From: JAOUJD01 sp963841815
Lineage (GTDB): Bacteria; Pseudomonadota; Gammaproteobacteria; Burkholderiales; Burkholderiaceae_F
DNA length: 64,000 nucleotides
NCBI GenBank assembly: GCA_963841815.1
Contig: CAWJEE010000010.1
Coordinates: forward strand, 247,839-311,838
Direction: 5' to 3'
Shown here: positions 27,194 through 35,495 of the stretch, one piece after another
Layout: every line of letters starts with the position of its first letter
Position numbering within the stretch: the first letter of the stretch is position 1
Notes under the pieces: generated by a model
Told to the model about the DNA's origin: nothing
Databases searched by the model: none
What the model saw: the letters and a program-made list of their open reading frames with translations, nothing else
Made by a program: the position numbers and the translations under genes

Positions 27194-29272
27194 ATGCTGC
27201 TTTTCGCCTCGACGATCCTGCTGTCGGCGTTCCTGCTGTTCCTGGTCCAGCCGATCATCGCGAAGCAGATCCTGCCGTGGTTCGGTGGCACGTCGGCCGT
27301 CTGGACGGTGTGCCTGGTGTTCTTCCAGGTGCTGCTGCTGCTCGGGTACACCTACTCTCACCTGATCACTCGCCATCTCGCTCCGCGGCAGCAGGCACGC
27401 CTGCACATCGCGCTGCTGCTTGCGAGCCTGCTCTTCCTGCCCATCATCCCGAGCGTCGCCTTCAAACCGGCCGCGGACACGGACGCGGCGCTGCGGATCC
27501 TGCTGCTGCTGACGGCGACGATCGGACTGCCGTACTTCCTGCTGTCGACGACCGGCCCGCTGCTGCAGAAGTGGGTCGCGCCGCGCTTTCCCGAGAAGAC
27601 GGTCTACCGCCTGTTCGCGCTGTCCAACTTCGGCTCGCTGATCGGGCTGCTGGCGTTTCCGTTCGCCATCGAACCGTTCACGACGTCGCGCACGCAGTCG
27701 ATCGTCTGGAGCGGCGCGTACGCGCTGTTCGTGCTGGCGTGCGCCTTCTCGGCGTGGAAGTCGGGCCAGGGCGCGGCGGCGCCGCACGTCGTCGACACCA
27801 GCGCACCAGCCGCCGACGCGCCAGTCGGTCCCGCACCGTCGGGCCGGGACTATTCGATGTGGCTCGCGTTCTCCGCGCTCGGCTCGGTGATGCTGCTCGC
27901 GTCGACCAGCCACATCACGCAGAACATCGCGTCGGTCCCCTTCCTCTGGGTGCTGCCGCTGTCGCTGTACCTGCTGACCTTTGTGCTCGCGTTCGAGGGA
28001 CGCGGTGGTCGCGGCTGGTACGAGCGCTGGATGATGTTCGTCACGCTGCTGTTCGTGGTCGGCATGGCGGCCGGCCTGTCCGCCGGCCGGGGCGTGCTCG
28101 ACGTCAGCCTGGCCGTGCCGCTCTATTCGGTGGGCATGTTCGTGACCGTGTTCTTCTGCAACGGGGAACTGGCGCTGCGGAAGCCTGCGCCGCGGTACCT
28201 GACGCAGTTCTACCTGACGATCTCGCTCGGCGGCGCGCTGGGCGGCCTGTTCGTCGGCCTCGTCGCACCGCGCCTCTTCCCCACGACGTTCGAGCTGCCG
28301 CTCGCGCTGATGGCGCTCGCCGCGATGGGCCTCGTCGTGGTCTGGAACAACAAGTACCTGATCGGCCCGGCGCTGGTGGCGAGCCTGGCCACGGCCTGGT
28401 ACGGCTCGGAGTACCTGACGTTCCTGCGCGACGACGTGATCTACATGCACCGCAACTTCTACGGCACCTTGCGCGTGCGCGAACAGGGCACGGGCGACCT
28501 CCAGGTGCGCCGGCTGCTGCACGGCGTGATCCTGCACGGGGAGCAGTCGACGACCGCGCCCGACCGCCTCGAGCCGGGCACGTATTACGCGCGGACGTCG
28601 GGCGCGGGCCGCGCGATCGAGGCCAGGCAGGCCGGCGGGCCGGTGCGGCTGGGGGTCGTCGGACTCGGCGTCGGCACGCTGTCCGCCTACGGGCGCGCCG
28701 GCGACACGGTCCGGTTCTACGAGCTCGATCCCGACGTGCTGGCGCTTGCGAAGAACTACTTCTCGTACCTACCCTCGTCGCCGTCGAACCTCGAGTTCGT
28801 GATCGGCGACGCGCGCCTGTCGATGGAGCGCGAACTCGCGCGCGGAGCGAGGCAGGGCTACGACGTTCTTGCGCTCGACGCCTTTTCGAGCGACTCGATC
28901 CCCGTGCACCTGATCACGCGCGAGGCGATCGACCTCTACATGCAACACGTCGCGCCGGACGGCATCCTCGCGATTCACATCTCCAACCGGTTCCTCGACC
29001 TGAAGCCGGTCCTCGCGAACATCGCGCAGTCGCTGGGGCTGAAGGCGCGCCTCGTCAGCGACAGCCCGACCGGCAGTGGTTCGGCCTCGATCACCGACTG
29101 GGTGCTGATCGCGCGGACCGACGCGCCCTTCGCCCACGAGTTGCTGGAGGTCGCGACGCCCATCGAACCGAACCCGTCCTTCTCGCTGTGGACCGACCAG
29201 TTCAACAATCTCCTGGACGTGCTTAAATCCAGCCCCCTCGAGGAGTTCCGGCGACTGGTCGGCATCGAGTGA
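27194..29272 (+). CDS. Membrane-fused spermidine synthase-like protein
   Basis: 692 residues. The first 420 form about ten transmembrane helices (SAFLLFLVQPIIAKQILPWF at the start, then SLYLLTFVLAFEG, LTISLGGALGGLFVGLVAPRL). The C-terminal 250 residues are a Rossmann methyltransferase-like fold as in spermidine synthase, with GVVGLGVGTLSAYG near residue 490, FYELDPDVLALAKNYF and DVLALDAFSSDSIPVHL. The polyamine-synthase catalytic residues are not all evident, so aminopropyl transfer is not proven; proteins of this design are common and uncharacterised. The start is ATG at 27194 in a region without other candidates. Confidence 0.85.
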   Translation: MLLFASTILLSAFLLFLVQPIIAKQILPWFGGTSAVWTVCLVFFQVLLLLGYTYSHLITRHLAPRQQARLHIALLLASLLFLPIIPSVAFKPAADTDAALRILLLLTATIGLPYFLLSTTGPLLQKWVAPRFPEKTVYRLFALSNFGSLIGLLAFPFAIEPFTTSRTQSIVWSGAYALFVLACAFSAWKSGQGAAAPHVVDTSAPAADAPVGPAPSGRDYSMWLAFSALGSVMLLASTSHITQNIASVPFLWVLPLSLYLLTFVLAFEGRGGRGWYERWMMFVTLLFVVGMAAGLSAGRGVLDVSLAVPLYSVGMFVTVFFCNGELALRKPAPRYLTQFYLTISLGGALGGLFVGLVAPRLFPTTFELPLALMALAAMGLVVVWNNKYLIGPALVASLATAWYGSEYLTFLRDDVIYMHRNFYGTLRVREQGTGDLQVRRLLHGVILHGEQSTTAPDRLEPGTYYARTSGAGRAIEARQAGGPVRLGVVGLGVGTLSAYGRAGDTVRFYELDPDVLALAKNYFSYLPSSPSNLEFVIGDARLSMERELARGARQGYDVLALDAFSSDSIPVHLITREAIDLYMQHVAPDGILAIHISNRFLDLKPVLANIAQSLGLKARLVSDSPTGSGSASITDWVLIARTDAPFAHELLEVATPIEPNPSFSLWTDQFNNLLDVLKSSPLEEFRRLVGIE

Positions 29273-29342
29273 ACAGGCACGTCGCCCGCGCCCGGCGCGA
29301 GTGAATCAGCGATCCCTTCTCAACCCAACGCGAACTTCCACC

Positions 29343-29813
29343 ATGTCGTCCACGCGCACCACGCGCATCATCGTCAGGAACTCGAAGATCCACGGGCGCG
29401 GCGTCTATGCCGCGCGCAAGCTGAAGGCCGGTGAAAAGGTCATCGAATACCGCGGCGAGCGCATCACCTGGAAGGAGGCCGATCGCAGGCCGCCCTCCGA
29501 TCCCGACGATCCGCACCACACCTTCTTCTTCTCGCTGTCCGACGGCAAGACGGTGATCGACGCCGCCTCGCGCGGCAACGCCGCGCGCTGGATCAACCAC
29601 TCGTGCGACCCGAACTGCGAGACCGAGGAGACCGACGATGGCCGGGTGTTCATCCAGGCGCTGCGGGACATCAAGCGGGGCGAGGAGCTGAACTACGACT
29701 ACGGCCTCGTGATCGACGAGCGGATCACGCCCACCCTGAAGAAGAACTACGCCTGCCGGTGCGGGGCGGCCAAGTGCCGTGGCACCATGCTGAACCTCAA
29801 GAGGAAAAGGTAG
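29343..29813 (+). CDS. SET-domain protein lysine methyltransferase
   Basis: 156 residues, essentially one SET domain plus a post-SET motif. It has the N-terminal SET-N segment SKIHGRGVYAARKLKAGEKV, the AdoMet and substrate motif RWINHSCDPNCETEE (near residues 80-95), GEELNYDYG and the zinc-binding post-SET CRCGAAKCRGTM. SET enzymes transfer methyl groups to lysine side chains; bacterial substrates are mostly unknown. The last residues are basic (LNLKRKR). The gene lies 2.5 kb after a topoisomerase with a histone H1-like tail. The next gene (DUF1993) follows by 8 nt with a shared AGGAG region, so they are cotranscribed. Confidence 0.93.
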   Translation: MSSTRTTRIIVRNSKIHGRGVYAARKLKAGEKVIEYRGERITWKEADRRPPSDPDDPHHTFFFSLSDGKTVIDAASRGNAARWINHSCDPNCETEETDDGRVFIQALRDIKRGEELNYDYGLVIDERITPTLKKNYACRCGAAKCRGTMLNLKRKR

Positions 29814-29821
29814 GAGACGAC

Positions 29822-30328
29822 ATGGCCAACCTGATGTACGCGCTGTCGGCGCCTGTGTTCGTGCGCGTCCTGCGCAACCTCGAAGGCGTGCTCGACAAGG
29901 GCGCCGCGCACGCGGCCGCCCGCAAGATCGATCCCGCCGTGCTGGTCGGCGCCCGGCTCTTCCCGGACATGTTCCCGCTGGCGACCCAGGTCCGCATCGC
30001 CGGCGACTTCGCGAAGGGCGCGGTGGCCCGGCTGACCGGCAACGAACCGCCGAAGTACGAGGACAACGAGGCCACCTTTGACGACCTGAAGGCGCGCATC
30101 GCGAAGACCATCGCGTACGTCGAGAGCTTCAAGCCCGAGCAGTTCGAAGGGGCCGACGCGCGCACGGTCACGATGAAGATGCGCGGCGAAGACAAGACCT
30201 TCGACGGCGTCACCTACCTGGCCAACATCGTCCTGCCCAACTTCTACTTCCACGTCACGACGGCGTACGACATCCTGCGCCACAACGGCGTCGAGCTGGG
30301 CAAGCGGGACTTCATCGGCCCCGTCTGA
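29822..30328 (+). CDS. DUF1993 family protein
   Basis: 168 residues. Family landmarks are LMYALSAPVFVRVLRNLEGV at the start, ARLFPDMFPLATQVRIAGDF and the C-terminal NFYFHVTTAYDILRHNGVEL followed by GKRDFIG. DUF1993 proteins belong to the DinB-like four-helix fold; activity unknown. The ATG at 29822 follows AGGAG by 5 nt, overlapping the end of the SET gene's stop region. Confidence 0.88.
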   Translation: MANLMYALSAPVFVRVLRNLEGVLDKGAAHAAARKIDPAVLVGARLFPDMFPLATQVRIAGDFAKGAVARLTGNEPPKYEDNEATFDDLKARIAKTIAYVESFKPEQFEGADARTVTMKMRGEDKTFDGVTYLANIVLPNFYFHVTTAYDILRHNGVELGKRDFIGPV

Positions 30329-30365
30329 GACGAAACTCCGCCGAGGCCGGCCGGTCCAATCGCCG

Positions 30366-31262
30366 ATGCTGCGACTCCTGACCCGTCCCCTTGCACTGCT
30401 GGCCATCGCTCTCGGCCTCGGCGGCGCCTTCGGCGGCTGCTCGTCCCTCGACGAATGGCAGCGCCAGGCCATCTTCAGTCCCGAGCGCGACAATCCGCGC
30501 TGGTTCTCCGAGCCTCTCAGCGGGACGGAAGAGTACGACCTCACGCTGCCGAACGGCGACCGCATCCACATGTGGCACGTCGCCCAGCCACGCGAGGCTG
30601 CGACCGCGCCCACGGTCCTGTACCTCCACGGAGCGCGCTGGAACATGAACGGCAGCGTGTTCCGCATCGCGCGGTGGCACGAGCTGGGGTTCAACGTCCT
30701 CGCCGTCGACTATCGCGGCTTCGGCAAGAGCACCGAGCTGCTGCCGTCGGAAGCGACGGCCACCGAAGACGCGCGCCTGGCCTTCGAGGAACTGAAGCGG
30801 CGCCAGCCCGATCCTGCCCGCAGGTACGTCTACGGCCACAGCCTCGGCGGCGCGCTGGCGATCGACCTGGCCGCCCGGGAGCTGAAGGGCGACCCGAACG
30901 TCGTCGCCGGCGTGATCATCGAGTCGACCTTCACGTCGATCCCGGACGTCGTGCGCGGCATGAAGTGGGGCTGGGTACCGGGCATCGAGCTGGCGGTGAC
31001 GCAGCCGTTCGACTCGATGTCCAAGATCCCGCAGGTGCGAGCGCCGCTGCTGGTGCTGCACGGCACGGCAGACCGGGTGGTCCCGCACGAGATGGCCGAC
31101 GCGCTGTACGTCGCCGCCGGCAGCCAGGCGAAGAAGCTGGTGAAGATCGAGGGCGGCACCCACTCGGGCTCGAGCCGCACCGGCGGCGCGGTCTACCGCG
31201 ATGCCGTGCTGGAGTTCGTGCGCCGATCGGGCTCGGTGACCACGGCCGACAGCGCGCAGTAA
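30366..31262 (+). CDS. Alpha/beta hydrolase lipoprotein (BEM46-like)
   Basis: 298 residues. A lipoprotein signal ends in GGAFGGC with the lipidated Cys25. The hydrolase core has the oxyanion strand TVLYLHGARWNMNG, the elbow YGHSLGGALAI (Ser near 159), the acid in LLVLHGTADRVVPHEMA and the histidine in EGGTHSGSS. The layout matches BEM46/ABHD13-like serine hydrolases, with the product anchored to a membrane facing the periplasm. The substrate is unknown. It ends 10 nt before the convergent GGDEF/EAL gene. Confidence 0.88.
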   Translation: MLRLLTRPLALLAIALGLGGAFGGCSSLDEWQRQAIFSPERDNPRWFSEPLSGTEEYDLTLPNGDRIHMWHVAQPREAATAPTVLYLHGARWNMNGSVFRIARWHELGFNVLAVDYRGFGKSTELLPSEATATEDARLAFEELKRRQPDPARRYVYGHSLGGALAIDLAARELKGDPNVVAGVIIESTFTSIPDVVRGMKWGWVPGIELAVTQPFDSMSKIPQVRAPLLVLHGTADRVVPHEMADALYVAAGSQAKKLVKIEGGTHSGSSRTGGAVYRDAVLEFVRRSGSVTTADSAQ

Positions 31263-31272
31263 GTCCCGGCCG

Positions 31273-34259
31273 CTACCGACTGGTCGCGACGCGGCCGCCC
31301 ATCAGGACGCGGATCGGCGCCGGCGCCTTGCGGAAGCCCTTGCGCTCCTGCACGAAGCGGCGGATCGAGATGTCCTCGATGAACTCCGCCGACGACTTCG
31401 CCGTGCACGATGCGTTCGCCTGGCTGGGACTTCGCGATCGCGAAGCCCTGCACGTAGTCGGCGCCGAGCTCGGCGAGCAGTTCCATCGTCTCGAGGTCCT
31501 CGACCCACTCGGCAATGCTCTTCATCCCGAGGTTGTGCGTCAGCTCGATGATCGCCTGCAGGATCGCGACGTTTGCCGGATGCGAGCTGGCACCCTTGAT
31601 GAAGGCGCCGTCGATCTTGAGCGCGTCGGCCGGCAGGTCGCGCAGGTAGTTGAAGGACGAGTAGCCGGCGCCGAAGTCGTCGAGCGCGATCTTCGCGCCC
31701 AGGGACTTCGCCCGGTCGATGAAGCGCCCCGTGTTCTGCAGGTCGTGCAGCGCCACGCTCTCCGTGACTTCCAGGCACAGCAGCGACGCCGCCAGCGGGT
31801 GCGACGACAGCATCGCGAACGCGTCCTCGACGAAGCGCTCGTCGTTCAGCGAACTGCCGCTCAGGTTGACGCAGATGAAGTGAGTCGCGGTGAAGCGCGG
31901 CCGGTTCTGCTCGATCCAGATCAGCGTCTTTTCGAGGACCCAGCGGTCGATGATCGCCATGCGCCCGTTGTTGTCGGCCGCACTGATGATCTTGCCCGGG
32001 GGAATCACGTTGTTGTCCCGGTCGCGCATCCGCAGGAGCACTTCGAAGTTCAGCGAGTCGAACGGCCGGTCCAGCGACATGATCGGCTGCATCTCGAGGA
32101 ACAGGCCGTCGTCCTCCAGCCCCTGGCCGATCCGCTCGATCAGCCGGAGTTCCTCGATGCGCTCGCGGAACAGTTCGCTGCTCTGTTCGTACGCGACGAC
32201 GTGTCCCTGGTGGCCGGTCTTGGCCTCGCGGCAGGCGCGGTCCGCGGTGGCAACGGCATCGCGGAAGCTGATCTCGCGGTCGAGCTCGATCAGTCCGATC
32301 GAGCCTTTGACCTGGAAGGCCTTGTCCCCGATCCTGAACGGCAGGTCCTCGATCGCCTGCACCAGCGCCGCGCAGATGGCGCGCGCCCGCACGATGGGCG
32401 CGTCGTGGAAGAGGATCACGAACTCGTCGCCGCCGACGCGGGCGAAGGACTCGGCCTCGGCCAGGTGCGACTTGACCCGCTCGCACAACTGGCGCAGGAC
32501 CTCGTCGCCGGCCGGATGGCCGTACAGGTCGTTGATCAGCTTGAAGCGGTCGAGGTCCAGGTAGGCGAGCGCCGCCGGGCGCGGGGTCCGGCGCCGCGCC
32601 AGCCGCGCGAAGTTCATCTCGATGCCGCGGCGGTTCAGGATGCCGGTCAGCGGGTCGTGGTCGGCGAGGAACCGCAGCCGGTCGTTCGCGGTCTTGCGCT
32701 CGGTCACGTCCTGCAGCGAACCCTCGACCACGTCGCCGGACCGGGTCGCGTGGACCACGTACCAGCGCACTTCACCCGTCAGCGCCGAGCGGTGCACCTC
32801 GAGTTCCCGCACCGAATGCGTGGTGACGTCGAGGACGGACTTCCAGTCGTGCTCGGGGAACAAGTCCGACCAGGTCGCGCGCTTCGCGGCCTCGCGGCCG
32901 AGGCCCACGATCGTTCGGAACGCCGGATTCGTCTGCACCAGCGTCCCGTTCTCGTCGGCGGTGAACAGCCCGATCGGAATCGCCTTGTAGGTGGCCGCCA
33001 GCTTGCTCGACGCGCGCAGCGATTCCGCTTCCGCGGTCACCCGCTTGTCCCGTTCGGCGCGGAACTGCGCGGCGATGGCCAGCGCCGCCAGCAGGCTCGA
33101 CGCGAGCGCCGCCGTGACGCTGTTGACCGCGCCGATCAGCACCTTGATGCCGAACGCCGCGGCGAGCACCTCGTACAGCCCCGACACGAGGGTCAGCGCG
33201 AGGGACGCGCCGTACCACATCGCCACCGCGCTGCGCGCGGTGCGCAGGATGCGGAACAGCAGGAAGGCGATGACCGACACGCCAAAGGCCACCGACGCCC
33301 ACATGATCGGCAGGAAGATCGCGAACGGCGCCACGAACGCGGACACCATCAGCAGGACGCCCGACCACTGGACCGGCACGAGCATCCAGCGCTCGCGAAG
33401 GTGCTTGAGGTCGGCGCCGAACAGCCGGCCGAAGAGCGCGATGGTCAGCAGGCAGTAGGCGGCGATGCCCGCCTTGCGCATCGGCAGGATCAGAGACTCG
33501 GGCACGACCCGGCCGAACCACGTCCAGTCGAATCCGGCGGAGATCGCCGCCAACTGGAAGTTGGCGACCAGCCAGCCGGCGAACAGGACGTAGATCCACT
33601 CCCGATTGATGAGCGCAACCAGGAACACGAACGCGGCGAGGATGAGCGTGCCGCCCTCGAGCAGCCCCGACGACCGGTGGAAGGCGGCGACCGCCGTGGC
33701 GAAGTCCGCCGTGTCCCAGCGCTCGACCCGGATCCGCGCGGGCCCCTCGAACCGGCTCTCGCACAGCAGGGACGGACGGCGCCTTCGTTGCGGCCAGGTC
33801 GAGGGCGAAGCCCGACCTCGCCACCCGCACCGGGCCTTCGAACCGCTCCCGGTCGGCCGACGCGAGCGGCGTCTTCAGGTTCGCCGTGTCCCAGCACGTC
33901 AGCTTCACCGCGTGGCGGGACGGGAAGGCGACAGTCGTCGTATGGGGGTCCACGCCGTGCAGGTCGACCAGCATCCAGAAGGGCAGCGTCGACAGGCGGG
34001 TGTCGGCAAAGGGCACCGCCGCGACGCTGTCGACCAGCGCCAGCATGCCGGCCGGCGTCTGTCCGGGCTCCGCCTCGAGCACCTTCAGCGGCGTCGCCGC
34101 CGGATCATCGGGCGAGTAGCGGTCCTGCCAGAAGATCACCGAAATCAGCGTGAGGACGGCCAGCAGGACCGGCATCGCGCCCATTGCGAAGATGTGCAGC
34201 ACGCGCGCGGCCAGGCCCGCGTCGGGCTCCGCTTTCAGCAGCGCCAGGGCACGTTTCAT
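31273..34259 (-). CDS. Membrane GGDEF-EAL cyclic-di-GMP enzyme (two frameshifts)
   Basis: About 995 residues once two extra bases (near 33770 and 31408) are removed. One N-terminal helix, an extracytoplasmic region and a block of seven helices (about 190-400) resemble a 7TMR-DISM sensor. A PAS-like domain comes next (TYKAIPIGLFTADENGTLVQ). The GGDEF domain has its A-site intact (ARVGGDEFVI). The EAL domain begins NFEVLLRM (EVL variant) and retains NLSGSSL, ALDDFGAGYSSFNYLRDLPA and LKIDGAFIKG. Both synthesis and hydrolysis of c-di-GMP are possible. The far C-terminus is basic (FVQERKGFRKAPAPIRVLMG). Confidence 0.88.
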
Positions 34260-34411
34260 CGCGACACGACCTCCGCTTGGCGGGCGTCCACGATCGACAG
34301 CGCTCGTTGAAGGGGCCGTTGGTTCACGGTCCGCTCTTCCCTCGTGTGTTTCGGCAGGCGCGCGGGCACGGCCGGAACCCGGCCGCGGTCTACCTCAACC
34401 GAGAGAATGGC

Positions 34412-35245
34412 TCAGAGCGCCGGGAGGCGATCCCGGTAATAGGCGGTGTTTGGGACCGCACTTGGGCCGGGGATTCCGACGTGGATGTCCGGGTGGAGCG
34501 TGAGGCCCATGAAGGCGTACATCGAGTGGCCGGCCGTTCGCCAGCGGGCCTCGGCGGTGGCCACGTTGAACGCGAGGGCGCGGTGGGGAATGTTCGCGGA
34601 ATGCCTGAGCGGGATGAAGGCCCCGCCAGGGACGACGTCCTCGAACAGCAGGGACAGGTAGATGCGGTCGAGCGGCGGGCGCGCGCAGACCACCATCCAC
34701 TCGACGTCCTGCTCGAGGCAGAACTGGAAGAACGCCTTGAACATCACCTGCGTCACGAACCGGCCACGCACGGTGTCGGCCAGCGCGAGGCGCGTTGCCT
34801 CCGCCAGCTTGCGGCCCTGCAGCCAGCCCGGCAGGTCGATCGAGCGCTCGAGGGCGAGCGGGCCGAACTCGTTGACCTGCAACCGGACGGTTGCCAGCGG
34901 AGAGCGATCGAGGCGGTTTTCGGCCAGCAGGACCGTGTAGCCGGGCTCGGTGTCGGCCGGCTCCGGGGCGGTCAGGCGGCGACCCAATTCGGGTAGGTGA
35001 CGCGAGTACGCCTCGAAGCGGATGGCCACGGCCTTGAACAGGTCGTCCTGCGTTTCCACCCGCCGGACCTCGAAGGCCAGCCGCTCGGTGCCTACGCGGA
35101 CCGATCCGTCCTCATTGAACGAGCCAACGAACTTCTCGGGAAACGGGAGCGTCGGAACAAGGTCCCGGAACGCCCGGGCCTGCGGAACCGCCGGTGGTTC
35201 GACAGCCAGCGGCGCAACGCCAAGCGGTGACTCGCCAACTTCCAT
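34412..35245 (-). CDS. GNAT-fold N-acyl amino acid synthase (FeeM-like)
   Basis: 277 residues. After about 60 residues of less conserved sequence it reads AFEVRRVETQDDLFKAVAIR, RFEAYSRHLPE, an arginine-bearing strand SPLATVRLQVNE and EATRLALADTVRGRFVTQVM, with WMVVCARPPLDRIYLSLLFE further on. This is the pattern of the acyl-homoserine-lactone-synthase-like FeeM family, which joins acyl-carrier-protein fatty acyl groups to amino acids. The product is unknown. A weak promoter candidate (TTGACC at 35304-35299, GACAAT at 35283-35278) precedes it. The GGDEF/EAL gene starts 152 nt downstream on the same strand. The start ATG at 35245 lacks a clear ribosome site and could be later. Confidence 0.65.
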   Translation of the reverse strand: MEVGESPLGVAPLAVEPPAVPQARAFRDLVPTLPFPEKFVGSFNEDGSVRVGTERLAFEVRRVETQDDLFKAVAIRFEAYSRHLPELGRRLTAPEPADTEPGYTVLLAENRLDRSPLATVRLQVNEFGPLALERSIDLPGWLQGRKLAEATRLALADTVRGRFVTQVMFKAFFQFCLEQDVEWMVVCARPPLDRIYLSLLFEDVVPGGAFIPLRHSANIPHRALAFNVATAEARWRTAGHSMYAFMGLTLHPDIHVGIPGPSAVPNTAYYRDRLPAL

Positions 35246-35495
35246 GGGGAACTGCTGCCAGGAACCGAAACGATCTCATTGTCGCGGCAGCAATTCGCGG
35301 TCAACAGGAAATTCCGCAAACCTGGCCGGAATTTAGGCCGCGTTGTTGCGATTTCACCTCAGGTACGCCACAAGCCCCGTCGTTCAGGGCTCCGATACAC
35401 CGGGATCGATCGCCTCGATGATCGGGCAGCGGGGCGCCCCGGGGAACGGAGTCCAGGCTGCGACTGTCCTCAAGTAAGCAAGCGAGCCTTTCTCC

